In this document: one piece after another, positions 1 through 6,286 of the stretch
Layout of the letters: each line of letters begins with the position of its first letter
Position numbering within the stretch: the stretch's first letter is position 1
NCBI GenBank assembly: GCA_016763335.1
Contig: JAESUD010000242.1
Span: 1 to 7,892 of the forward strand
DNA: 7,892 nt
Origin: Emcibacteraceae bacterium
Lineage (GTDB): Bacteria; Pseudomonadota; Alphaproteobacteria; Sphingomonadales; Emcibacteraceae
Reading direction: 5' to 3'
Translations under genes and position numbers: made by a program
Notes under the pieces: model-generated
The model's input: the letters and a program-made list of their open reading frames with translations, nothing else
What the model was told of the DNA's origin: nothing
Databases searched by the model: none

Positions 1-139
1 ATCAATTGCCGGTATTCTTTCCGTTTTATGCGGTGTCTGGGCATCAAGCGAGTGGGACGTACCGACAGGACCCGCCATTGTGCTTAGTGCAACCATATTA
101 TTTCTCTGCGGGCGTTTCCTTGTCATTAGGCGCAGCTGA
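1..139 (+). CDS. Metal ABC transporter permease (ZnuB-like, ABC-3 family), C-terminal end only
   Basis: This is the last 45 codons of an open frame that enters from the left edge (first full codon at base 2) and stops with TGA at 137-139. The translation begins SIAGILSVLCGVWAS, has DVPTGPAIVL in the middle, and ends in a hydrophobic helix followed by RRS. A glycine-rich helix, then D-x-PTGPAIVL, then a final helix is the usual C-terminus of inner-membrane permeases of ABC importers for zinc, manganese or iron (ZnuB/MntB/SitC group). In that family the permease dimer forms the channel and pairs with an ATPase and a metal-binding protein, which would lie to the left. The metal cannot be told from this fragment; zinc (ZnuB) is the most common case in Proteobacteria. 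The frame converges on metC with only two bases between the stop codons. The family is fairly sure and the substrate unsure. Confidence 0.75.
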   Translation, partial: SIAGILSVLCGVWASSEWDVPTGPAIVLSATILFLCGRFLVIRRS

Positions 140-141
140 TT

Positions 142-1314
142 TTATAAAGCCTTTTTATAATGCTCTAAACCTTGGTCTAGGTCAGCGATAAGGTCATCCA
201 CATCTTCTAACCCGACATGGAGGCGTACGAGTGGTCCATAATTATCCCAATGATTTAATTCACGTTCTTTTTTTAGATTGTAAAAGCTCATCACCAGACT
301 TTCAAAACCGCCCCAGCTATAACCCATTTTAAACAGCTTTAAATTATCGAGAAGCGCCGTCATTGCGTTGTCGTCACCCTGTTTAAGGGTGAATGAAAAC
401 AGGCCGTTTGAGCCGTTAAAATCTCTTTTCCAAATCTCATGCCCCGGGCAGTCGGTCAAGGCAGGGTGAAGAACTTTATCAACTTCTTCGTGGCTTGATA
501 ACCATTTGGCAATTTTTAGCGCGCTTTGCTCATGCTGCTTCATGCGGATTTTAATGGTGCGAATGCCGCGCATGGCGAGGTTTATATCATCGGGTGCTGC
601 GGTATAGCCCATGTAAAAGCTGTTATCATATAATTGTGACCAGTGTTTTTCATTAGCGGTGATGGTGCCGAGCATGGCATCAGAATGACCGACAATATAT
701 TTGGTTGCCGCCTGAATGGAAATATCAACGCCGTGGACGTATGGATCAAAACTAAGGAGGTTGCCCCATGTATTATCAAGCATAAGCACAATGTCATGCT
801 CTTTGGCGATTTTTGATATTGCGGGAATATCCTGTATTTCCATGGTGACGGAACCGGGCGATTCTGTGAAAATAACCTTGGTATTATCTTTAATCAGGTT
901 TTTAATACCCGCACCGATTAACGGATCATAATAGGTTGTTTCAATGCCCATCCGTTTAAGTACTTTATTACACAGATGTCTGGTTGGCTCGTATGTGGTG
1001 TCGACCATCAACAAATGATCACCGCTACTTAAAAATGATAGTAGGGCAGCGTTAATAGCTGCAAGGCCGGACGGATAAACAAGGCAATCATAACCGCCCT
1101 CCAATTCAGTCATGGCTTCGCGAAAGGCAAAGTGGGTCGGGGTGCCGCGACGGCCATAAAACATGACATGATTGTTTTTATTTTTAATAGCGTATTTCAG
1201 ATCTTCCACAGTGTCATGGATGATAGTTGATGCATGATAAACGGGCGGGCTTACGACCTGGCCGGTCCATTTTTTATCACGGCCGGCGTGAACAATTTTT
1301 GTATCTTTTTTCAT
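142..1314 (-). CDS. metC: Cystathionine beta-lyase (PLP-dependent)
   Basis: This enzyme splits cystathionine into homocysteine, pyruvate and ammonia in the transsulfuration route to methionine, in the cytoplasm. The 390-residue product is close in length to E. coli MetC (395) and matches it throughout. FYGRRGTPTH (residues 52-61) holds the phosphate- and active-site Tyr/Arg of the Cys/Met-metabolism PLP fold. LMLDNTW (177-183) has the Asp180 that pairs with the cofactor ring nitrogen. SIQAATKYIVGHSDAM (199-214) carries the PLP lysine, Lys205, and LVRLHVGLEDVDDLI lies near the C-terminus. The frame stays open upstream to 1410, but that would overlap sseA by about 95 bases. The ATG at 1314 gives the family-typical start MKKDTKIVHAGR, lies one base after the sseA stop, and has GGA 8 bases upstream. 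It is the second gene of the sseA-metC operon. Some homologues also have cysteine desulfhydrase activity. Confidence 0.95.
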   Translation of the reverse strand: MKKDTKIVHAGRDKKWTGQVVSPPVYHASTIIHDTVEDLKYAIKNKNNHVMFYGRRGTPTHFAFREAMTELEGGYDCLVYPSGLAAINAALLSFLSSGDHLLMVDTTYEPTRHLCNKVLKRMGIETTYYDPLIGAGIKNLIKDNTKVIFTESPGSVTMEIQDIPAISKIAKEHDIVLMLDNTWGNLLSFDPYVHGVDISIQAATKYIVGHSDAMLGTITANEKHWSQLYDNSFYMGYTAAPDDINLAMRGIRTIKIRMKQHEQSALKIAKWLSSHEEVDKVLHPALTDCPGHEIWKRDFNGSNGLFSFTLKQGDDNAMTALLDNLKLFKMGYSWGGFESLVMSFYNLKKERELNHWDNYGPLVRLHVGLEDVDDLIADLDQGLEHYKKAL

Positions 1315-1315
1315 T

Positions 1316-2158
1316 TTATTTTTCCACAGGTGTATCTGGATGGCCGCCCCATTCGGTCCATGAACCGTCATAAAGCGAATGATCGTTTTGGTCAATAAGA
1401 TGTAATGCAAAAAGAAGTACGCATGCCGTCATGCCGCTACCGCAACTGGTAATGATCGGTTTGTTTAAATCAACACCGCTTTTTTCATAAATCTGTTTTA
1501 ATTGGTCTGAGTTTTTGAAGGTTTTATCTTCGTTGATCAGGGTATTAAAAGGCACATTGAAACTTCCGGGAATGCGTCCAGACTTAAGCCCCGCTCGTGG
1601 TTCAGGCTCGGTTCCTAAAAAACGACCGTTTGAGCGTGCATCAACGACTTGTGCAATTTTTGTTGAGACATTATCGATCACTTGTTGCACGGTTCTTGTG
1701 GCATTTTCATTAAGAGTTGTGCGGTAATGGCTATCGGTAAATATTTGTATGTCACGGGTTATTGGACGCCCTTCGGATATCCATTTGGTGAACCCACCGT
1801 TGAGAATAGAGACATTTTTATGACCAAATGATTTTAACATGTACCAGCCGCGGGTTGCAGAATTGCCATTACTATTATCATAGACAATCACGTGATCTCT
1901 ATTGTTAAGTCCAAATTTACGCAGTCTGCTAGCCATTTTTTCTGCACTTGGCATCATATGGGGCAAGGGGATGTCTAAGTCAGATATTTCATCAATATCA
2001 AAATATAGTGAGCCGTCAATATGGCCTTCCTCATATTCGGCCTGTGCATCGCGGCCTAATGCGGGCATATGCCAGGAGCTATCAAAAATACGGATGTTTG
2101 GGTCACTAATATTTTTGGCGAGCCAATTTGTGGATATAAGGGAAGGGTTGTCTGACAT
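1316..2158 (-). CDS. sseA: 3-mercaptopyruvate sulfurtransferase (two-domain rhodanese family)
   Basis: The product transfers sulfur from 3-mercaptopyruvate to a thiol or cyanide acceptor and releases pyruvate. The 280-residue protein has two rhodanese domains. The N-terminal one is non-catalytic: the loop IVYDNSNGNSATRGW (about 91-105) has Asp where the active Cys would be. The C-terminal one has CGSGMTAC (239-246) with the nucleophile Cys239. CGSG(V/M)TA is typical of mercaptopyruvate rather than thiosulfate sulfurtransferases. EPRAGLKSGRIPGS (186-199) and YDGSWTEWG (263-271) are further family signatures. The ATG at 2158 is chosen because AGGA lies 6 bases upstream and a promoter lies just beyond. 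A longer frame from a TTG at 2212 would start inside the -35 box. The stop is one base before metC, so the two genes form an operon. No signal peptide is seen, so the protein is probably cytoplasmic. Confidence 0.93.
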   Translation of the reverse strand: MSDNPSLISTNWLAKNISDPNIRIFDSSWHMPALGRDAQAEYEEGHIDGSLYFDIDEISDLDIPLPHMMPSAEKMASRLRKFGLNNRDHVIVYDNSNGNSATRGWYMLKSFGHKNVSILNGGFTKWISEGRPITRDIQIFTDSHYRTTLNENATRTVQQVIDNVSTKIAQVVDARSNGRFLGTEPEPRAGLKSGRIPGSFNVPFNTLINEDKTFKNSDQLKQIYEKSGVDLNKPIITSCGSGMTACVLLFALHLIDQNDHSLYDGSWTEWGGHPDTPVEK

Positions 2159-2164
2159 TGGTTT

Positions 2165-2168
2165 TCCT
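2165..2168 (-). promoter_or_regulatory. Shine-Dalgarno of sseA
   Basis: AGGA on the minus strand, 6 bases before the ATG at 2158. It decides the start codon against an in-frame upstream TTG at 2212. Confidence 0.7.
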
Positions 2169-2183
2169 ATTTTATTCAAATTT

Positions 2184-2212
2184 AAGATAAGGTTATTGAG
2201 CCAAGACGTCAA
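2184..2212 (-). promoter_or_regulatory. Sigma70-like promoter of the sseA-metC operon
   Basis: On the minus strand a -35 box TTGACG (2207-2212) and a -10 box TATCTT (2184-2189) are separated by exactly 17 bases. Transcription would start near 2177, giving a leader of about 20 bases with the AGGA ribosome site. The leader is too short for a SAM riboswitch or an attenuator. The prediction is by consensus match only. Confidence 0.6.
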
Positions 2213-2252
2213 TAATAGCTGTAGGAGATTTTATCACTTTTTTTGATCTTTG

Positions 2253-2281
2253 ATGACATTGTCTGACTATTGGATTATATG
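2253..2281 (+). promoter_or_regulatory. Possible queF promoter
   Basis: ATGACA (2253-2258) as -35 and TATATG (2276-2281) as -10 are spaced by 17 bases. TTATAT, one base earlier, is an alternative -10. The predicted start is near 2288, about 20 bases before the queF ATG. The match to consensus is weaker than for the divergent sseA promoter. This 151-base gap (2159-2309) holds both promoters back to back and no other structure I could find. Confidence 0.4.
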
Positions 2282-2300
2282 ATGGTATTTTAACAGTTTT

Positions 2301-2308
2301 AGGTGATC
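2301..2308 (+). promoter_or_regulatory. Extended Shine-Dalgarno of queF
   Basis: AGGTGATC stands one base before the ATG at 2310. It lacks the core GGAGG but is complementary over eight bases to the GATCACCT part of the conserved bacterial 16S rRNA 3' end (GATCACCTCCTT). If it pairs in that register, the effective distance to the start codon is normal despite the apparently short spacing. Confidence 0.65.
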
Positions 2309-2309
2309 T

Positions 2310-2774
2310 ATGAGCAAAGAAAAATATGATGGTTTGTCGCAACTCGGCGGTGCAACTACGCTTCCCGATAGTCCGGATACAGCAGTTTTGGAAAAAGTGG
2401 CAAACCCACGGCCAAATTCTGACTATTTTGTGCGCTTTACCTGTCCTGAGTTCACCTCGCTTTGCCCCGTCACCGGGCAGCCTGATTTCGCCCATATTGT
2501 TATTGATTATGTGCCAGGGGAGTGTCTTGTGGAAAGTAAATCTTTAAAACTTTATATGCATTCATTTCGTAATCATGCCGGTTTTCATGAGGATTGCACC
2601 GTTGGAATAGCAGAGCGGTTAGTGGAGGAATTAAAGCCTAAATGGCTACGCATTGGTGGCTACTGGTATCCGCGCGGCGGCATACCCATTGATGTGTTTT
2701 ACCAAACGGGGGAACCACCAAAAGGTGTGTGGATTCCCGATCAGGGAGTGCCGACATACCGGGGCAGAGGTTAG
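2310..2774 (+). CDS. queF: NADPH-dependent 7-cyano-7-deazaguanine reductase (preQ0 reductase)
   Basis: QueF reduces the nitrile of preQ0 to the aminomethyl of preQ1 with two NADPH, a step in making queuosine for the tRNA wobble base. The 154-residue product is the short, single-domain type I form (B. subtilis-like), not the longer E. coli-type YqcD form. It has the tunnelling-fold hallmarks. [14 protein letters not shown] (48-61) carries the thioimide-forming Cys52 and, seven residues later, the general acid Asp59. ESKSLKLY (75-82) is the QueF signature for NADPH binding, and FHED (92-95) includes the substrate-binding Glu94. All key residues are present. The start is set by the AGGTGATC ribosome site. 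The gene is transcribed alone, divergently from sseA, and ends at the hairpin at 2780-2805. The upstream leader is too short for a preQ1 riboswitch, so this gene is probably not preQ1-controlled in that way. Confidence 0.96.
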   Translation: MSKEKYDGLSQLGGATTLPDSPDTAVLEKVANPRPNSDYFVRFTCPEFTSLCPVTGQPDFAHIVIDYVPGECLVESKSLKLYMHSFRNHAGFHEDCTVGIAERLVEELKPKWLRIGGYWYPRGGIPIDVFYQTGEPPKGVWIPDQGVPTYRGRG

Positions 2775-2779
2775 ACACA

Positions 2780-2805
2780 AAAAAGGAGGCTTTCGCCTCC
2801 TTTTT
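2780..2805. terminator. Bidirectional intrinsic terminator between queF and dctM
   Basis: A perfect 11-base-pair inverted repeat, AAAAAGGAGGC / GCCTCCTTTTT, has a 4-base loop. Its GC core of six pairs is flanked by A and T tracts, so each strand gives a stem followed by a U-run. On the plus strand it lies 5 bases after the queF stop, with loop TTTC. On the minus strand it lies 24 bases after the dctM stop, with loop GAAA, a stable GNRA tetraloop. It should terminate both convergent transcripts. Confidence 0.92.
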
Positions 2806-2829
2806 CTATTTTATGATATGTATTTGGAT

Positions 2830-4473
2830 CTAACTACCAAATACAATGCTCGGTAGCCACGTCACCAATATCGGGAAGTTATACAGGATGACGAGTGCCA
2901 GTAATTGTATGGCAATGTATGGCAACACCCCTTTATAAATATCCGTGGTTTTAACCGAATCGGGGGCAACCCCTCGAAGATAGAACAGGGCAAAGCCAAA
3001 TGGTGGCGTCAGGAATGATGTCTGAAGGTTCATAGCCATCATAATACCAAGCCAGATCGGGTTGATATCCATCATGAAGAGTACTGGTGCAACAATCGGA
3101 ACCACCACAAATACGATTTGGATAAAATCGAGGAAGAAGCCCAGCAAGAACATAACCAGCATCACAATGATAAATGCACCCAGTTTACCACCTGGTAAGT
3201 TTGTCAAAAACTCAGTGATATAATAATCCCCTTTAAAGCCGAGGAAAATCAATGAGAAGAGAGAAGCACCAACCATAATGATAAAGATCATTGAGCTGAT
3301 TTTCGCAGTCATTTGCATGACTTCATGGATAATTTTTTTACGGTAAACACGCATAAAGCTGTTTGCGATACCCCATGCCATCGCAATTAGTAGCGGGATT
3401 GAAAGATAAAAAGCAATGTAATCCATTATTGGGATTTCTGAACGTCCCATACGAAGATCAAATAAACCACCGATAAACAGCAATAGTATAATTGATGTGC
3501 CGGCAATAATTACCGGCAATGGTTTTGATTTATCGTTTTTATATCCTGCCATAAGGATCGCGCCAACAGCACCAAGTGCCGCTGCTTCCGTCGGTGTTGC
3601 AATGCCCGCGAGGATAGAACCAAGAACAGATACAATCAAAATGATCGGTGGGAAAAATGCTATAAGAACAGGCTTCAGGTCGATTTTTTCATTTTCATCG
3701 AGCACCGCAGGAGAAGATTCAGGGTAAAGTTGAGCTATGATAATCTGATAAATAATATACATAAGCACAAGGCCAAGTCCCGGGATCAAGGCACCGGCAA
3801 ATAAATCACCAACAGAAAGCGGAGTAGGGGAAAAGTTACCCATTGCCAATTGCGATGATTGCCATGCTGATGATAACTGGTCACCGAGCAGTACAAGGAC
3901 GATAGAAGGCGGAATAATCTGCCCGAGCGTTCCGGCAGCGGCGATGCCACCTGTTGCTACAGCAGGACTATAGCCGCGTTTAAGCATGGTCGGCAGGGCC
4001 ATTAGACCCATGATCACAACCGTTGCACCAACAATACCGGTACTTGCAGCAAGTAGTGCGCCCACGATGGTGACAGAAATGCCAAGACCACCTTTCATGC
4101 GGCCCATTAATTTACCCATACTGTCCAGCAGGTCTTCAGCGATTTGTGACCGTTCTAGCATAACGCCCATAAAAACAAAAAGCGGGACAGCCATCATCAC
4201 GACATTTGTCATGGTACCGAATATTCTTTGCGGTACGCCGCCAAGGAATGAAAAATCAAAGATGCCCATAGCAAAGCCGAGGCCAGCAAACATAAGCGAA
4301 ACACCGGGAAGAGTAAACGCAACCGGGTAACCGACAAGCAAAGAGCCACAGGCCACGCCAAACATAACGATGCAAAGAAGCGCATCTAGCGGCATATTAA
4401 AAAATTCGCTTAACATTATTCCAAAGATTACGAAATCTATCTGGAATCCGAATAGTGATAAATCCAATATCAT
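2830..4473 (-). CDS. dctM: TRAP transporter large permease, DctM subunit (enlarged form)
   Basis: This is the main translocation subunit of a sodium-driven TRAP importer in the inner membrane, working with DctQ and DctP. The 547-residue protein is almost entirely hydrophobic helices. Family signatures are visible: VPLFVFMGVML (96-106), GTLGQIIPPSIVLVLL (181-196), GIATPTEAAALGAVGA (290-305), GFFLDFIQIVFVVVPIVAPV (445-464) and LTPPFGFALFYLRG (488-501). Typical DctM proteins have about 430 residues. Most of the excess lies after the PTEAAALGA motif, about residues 310-390, where two additional membrane helices (about 318-338 and 353-372) are predicted by eye. About 25 further residues are at the N-terminus. 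Such large permeases also occur in TakP-type and 'mannitol/chloroaromatic' TRAP systems. The ATG overlaps the dctQ stop by one base (TAATG) with a strong GGGGAGGG upstream, indicating translational coupling. It is the last gene of the operon. Confidence 0.94.
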   Translation of the reverse strand: MILDLSLFGFQIDFVIFGIMLSEFFNMPLDALLCIVMFGVACGSLLVGYPVAFTLPGVSLMFAGLGFAMGIFDFSFLGGVPQRIFGTMTNVVMMAVPLFVFMGVMLERSQIAEDLLDSMGKLMGRMKGGLGISVTIVGALLAASTGIVGATVVIMGLMALPTMLKRGYSPAVATGGIAAAGTLGQIIPPSIVLVLLGDQLSSAWQSSQLAMGNFSPTPLSVGDLFAGALIPGLGLVLMYIIYQIIIAQLYPESSPAVLDENEKIDLKPVLIAFFPPIILIVSVLGSILAGIATPTEAAALGAVGAILMAGYKNDKSKPLPVIIAGTSIILLLFIGGLFDLRMGRSEIPIMDYIAFYLSIPLLIAMAWGIANSFMRVYRKKIIHEVMQMTAKISSMIFIIMVGASLFSLIFLGFKGDYYITEFLTNLPGGKLGAFIIVMLVMFLLGFFLDFIQIVFVVVPIVAPVLFMMDINPIWLGIMMAMNLQTSFLTPPFGFALFYLRGVAPDSVKTTDIYKGVLPYIAIQLLALVILYNFPILVTWLPSIVFGS

Positions 4474-5015
4474 TAGATGCCCTCCCCAATTTCTTCTTCT
4501 ACGATGTGTTCATATCCTAGTATGACAAGAAGGGAATGAAGTGAAATGGATATACCTTGAATAAATGTGCTCACGACGAACAACAAAATCATAGATTTGA
4601 GGATATAGACAAGATGAAGTCCGCTTGTTTCAATAGACCCTTCTAATATCTCCCATGATTGTGCAACGAACGGCAGTGCATATACGCCGATACAAATTAA
4701 TACAGGGAATAAAATAATTACAGAGCCAATTAAATTAACGTAGGCTTTTCCCCTTTCAGTCATGTTGGTGTAAAAAATATCTACGCGTACATGACCGTTA
4801 TGAAGAAGTGTATAGCCAGCCGCCCCTAGAAATACGAGCGAATGCATATAAGTTAAGCTTTCCTGTACAGCAATCATACCTTCGCTATAAAGATAATTCA
4901 TCATGACGATGGCAAACTGTACGATTACCAGCGTTAAAGTTGCCCAAGAAGTGATCTTGCCGATCATCTCATTCACGGCATCCATGCCGCGGGCTAATTT
5001 TGCAATTCCATCCAT
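4473..5015 (-). CDS. dctQ: TRAP transporter small permease, DctQ subunit
   Basis: This is the small inner-membrane subunit that pairs with DctM in TRAP importers. The 180-residue product has four predicted membrane segments, at about residues 22-42, 50-72, 92-115 and 137-165, as is usual for DctQ. The conserved region between helices two and three is visible: Glu52 in VQESLTYMHS, then HNGHVRVDIFY (72-82) with His75, Arg77 and Asp79. The C-terminal tail is acidic (EEEIGEGI). Overall similarity in this family is low, so the call rests on these motifs, the topology and the position between dctP and dctM. The start at 5015 has GGGAG 11 bases upstream; a second Met at residue 11 is a possible alternative. 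It lies 55 bases after dctP, a gap in which I see no terminator, and overlaps dctM by one base. Confidence 0.92.
   Translation of the reverse strand: MDGIAKLARGMDAVNEMIGKITSWATLTLVIVQFAIVMMNYLYSEGMIAVQESLTYMHSLVFLGAAGYTLLHNGHVRVDIFYTNMTERGKAYVNLIGSVIILFPVLICIGVYALPFVAQSWEILEGSIETSGLHLVYILKSMILLFVVSTFIQGISISLHSLLVILGYEHIVEEEIGEGI
4480..4487 (-). promoter_or_regulatory. Strong Shine-Dalgarno of dctM inside dctQ
   Basis: GGGGAGGG on the minus strand forms part of the last dctQ codons (Gly-Glu-Gly). The GGAGG core is 7 bases before the dctM ATG at 4473. Together with the TAATG stop/start overlap it fixes the dctM start and points to coupled synthesis of the two membrane subunits. Confidence 0.8.
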
Positions 5016-5070
5016 AAGGTTGATTGCTCCCAGTTGTTAGTCCCTAATTTTTATTAAAATGACCGCGCTT

Positions 5071-6231
5071 TTAAAGTGCTTGGCCAAATTTATCTGACAA
5101 GCGACGTGCTGCCATATACGGTTCGTCGGCAATGCCACCCCATTCTTTTACTTCGGCGAGTGTTGCCATGTAGCTGTCGTAAATACGTTTTGAAATTTCA
5201 TCAGTTCTACCAATATCAGCAGCAACATCAGCGGCAACATCAGCGAGGGCTTTCATTACTTCTAATGGGAATTGACGTGTTTTAACACCGTGCTCATCAA
5301 CAAGTTGACGAAGTGCACCAGCGTTACGTGCATTAAATTCAGCAAGTGAAAGGGCATAATGTTTTTGTGCCATTGCTTCGACAATGACGCGTTCTGAATC
5401 ACTTAGCGAGTTCCATACATCAAGGTTCCAGCCCGCACAAACAGGTGAGTTTGGCTCATGGTAAGCAGATGTATAATAATATTCAGCAACCTGATGAAAA
5501 CCGAAAGCAAGATCATTCCATGGGCCAATCCATTCTGTGGCATCAATGTTGCCTTGTGAAAGTGACAGGAATATCTCACCACCAGAAAGCGTTACCGGTG
5601 TCGCTCCAAGGCGTTTTAAAATTTCACCACCAAGAGCAGGAATACGCATTTTAAGACCTTTAAAGTCTTCGATGGAATTAATTTCTTTATTGAACCAACC
5701 ACCCATCTGCATTCCTGTTGCATTACAAAGCATTGGTTTTACATTGAATCTAGCAGAAAGCTCATCCCAGAGTTCCTGTCCGCCGCCATACTGAAGCCAT
5801 TGCGTCATTTCAGTAGCAGTAAGGCCAAATGGTACGGCACCGAAAAAGTTATACATTGGATGCTTACCTTGCCAATAATAGTCCGGGCCATGGTAAATAT
5901 CAGCGTTGCCTTGTGATACAGCATCAAAAGCCTGAAGGGCAGGCACAAGTTCTTCCGCTGCATATACACGAATTTTGATGCGGCCATTTGTAGCTTTTTC
6001 GATATCTTCAGCATAGGCAACTGCACGCGTTCCAAGACCAGGGAAGTTTTTTGGCCATGTTGTCACCATTCTGAGTTCTAATGTGGGCTGGGTCTGAGCG
6101 CTCCCCGCCGCACTTTTTACAGAGCCTGAATTTGGATCTACCGGGCTTGGACTACACGCTGCCACAGCCCCCACTGCTAATGTTCCCGCGCCAACGGCAG
6201 CAGATTTTTTAAGAAAAGAACGACGTTTCAT
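5071..6231 (-). CDS. dctP: TRAP transporter substrate-binding protein, DctP/TakP-like, with Tat lipoprotein signal
   Basis: This is the extracytoplasmic solute receptor of the TRAP operon. The 386-residue product starts with a Tat-type n-region, KRRSFLK (2-8), a mildly hydrophobic stretch, then the lipobox VAAC with Cys26. A linker of about 24 residues rich in Ser, Pro and Ala precedes the folded domain at LELRMVTTWP (51-60). TRAP hallmarks follow: GMQMGGWFNKEI (173-184), GLKMRIPALGGEIL (192-205) with the conserved carboxylate-binding Arg196, and SQGNIDATEWIGPWND (225-240). The W-x-x-x-FPGLGTR start and the ATEW and MQMGGWF motifs resemble TakP, the 2-oxoacid (pyruvate-type) receptor of Rhodobacter. 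The substrate is therefore probably a monocarboxylic 2-oxoacid, though lactate or another acid is possible. AAGG lies 7 bases before the ATG. Oddities are a 12-base tandem repeat (5215-5245) giving DVAADVAAD, and a 13-base palindrome over the ribosome site. Confidence 0.94.
   Translation of the reverse strand: MKRRSFLKKSAAVGAGTLAVGAVAACSPSPVDPNSGSVKSAAGSAQTQPTLELRMVTTWPKNFPGLGTRAVAYAEDIEKATNGRIKIRVYAAEELVPALQAFDAVSQGNADIYHGPDYYWQGKHPMYNFFGAVPFGLTATEMTQWLQYGGGQELWDELSARFNVKPMLCNATGMQMGGWFNKEINSIEDFKGLKMRIPALGGEILKRLGATPVTLSGGEIFLSLSQGNIDATEWIGPWNDLAFGFHQVAEYYYTSAYHEPNSPVCAGWNLDVWNSLSDSERVIVEAMAQKHYALSLAEFNARNAGALRQLVDEHGVKTRQFPLEVMKALADVAADVAADIGRTDEISKRIYDSYMATLAEVKEWGGIADEPYMAARRLSDKFGQAL
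5215..5245. repeat. 12-base tandem repeat within dctP
   Basis: ATCAGCAGCAAC (5215-5226) is followed by ATCAGCGGCAAC (5227-5238) and a partial third copy, ATCAGCG. On the coding strand this gives the repeated tetrapeptide Asp-Val-Ala-Ala around residues 331-340, in a predicted C-terminal helix. The frame is kept because the unit is a multiple of three. Confidence 0.8.
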
Positions 6232-6232
6232 G

Positions 6233-6245
6233 TGTAAGCCTTACA
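6233..6245. promoter_or_regulatory. 13-base palindrome over the dctP ribosome site
   Basis: TGTAAG-C-CTTACA is a perfect 6-1-6 inverted repeat starting two bases upstream of the dctP ATG. It contains the AAGG Shine-Dalgarno on the minus strand. It could be an operator half-site pair for a dimeric regulator, or chance. One central base is too few for a stable RNA hairpin of full length. Confidence 0.3.
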
Positions 6246-6286
6246 TTTTGATGTATAAATTATTTATTGTTATAAGATTTCATTTA

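Noticed and set aside
141..160. AT-rich inverted repeat at the end of metC as a terminator
   Set aside because: The 7-base stem is all A-T and lies inside the metC coding end. It is too weak to call a terminator.
1315..1410. Longer metC starting at 1410
   Set aside because: It would overlap sseA by about 95 bases. The added residues do not resemble MetC, while MKKDTK at 1314 aligns with the family start.
1316..2212. Longer sseA starting at a TTG at 2212
   Set aside because: That TTG is part of the TTGACG -35 box, and the ATG at 2158 has a well-placed AGGA. The extra 18 residues do not match the family start.
2159..2309. SAM-II or preQ1 riboswitch in the sseA/queF gap
   Set aside because: The predicted transcript leaders are only about 20 bases each, too short for either riboswitch. 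No matching pseudoknot pattern was seen.
2193..2495. A 100-codon minus-strand open frame over the start of queF
   Set aside because: It is antisense to the clear QueF protein and covers the sseA promoter. Its translation shows no recognisable domain.
3500..3525. CCGGCAAT direct repeat and GCCGG/CCGGC hairpin inside dctM
   Set aside because: It is short, lies within conserved-length coding sequence, and has no sign of a regulatory role.
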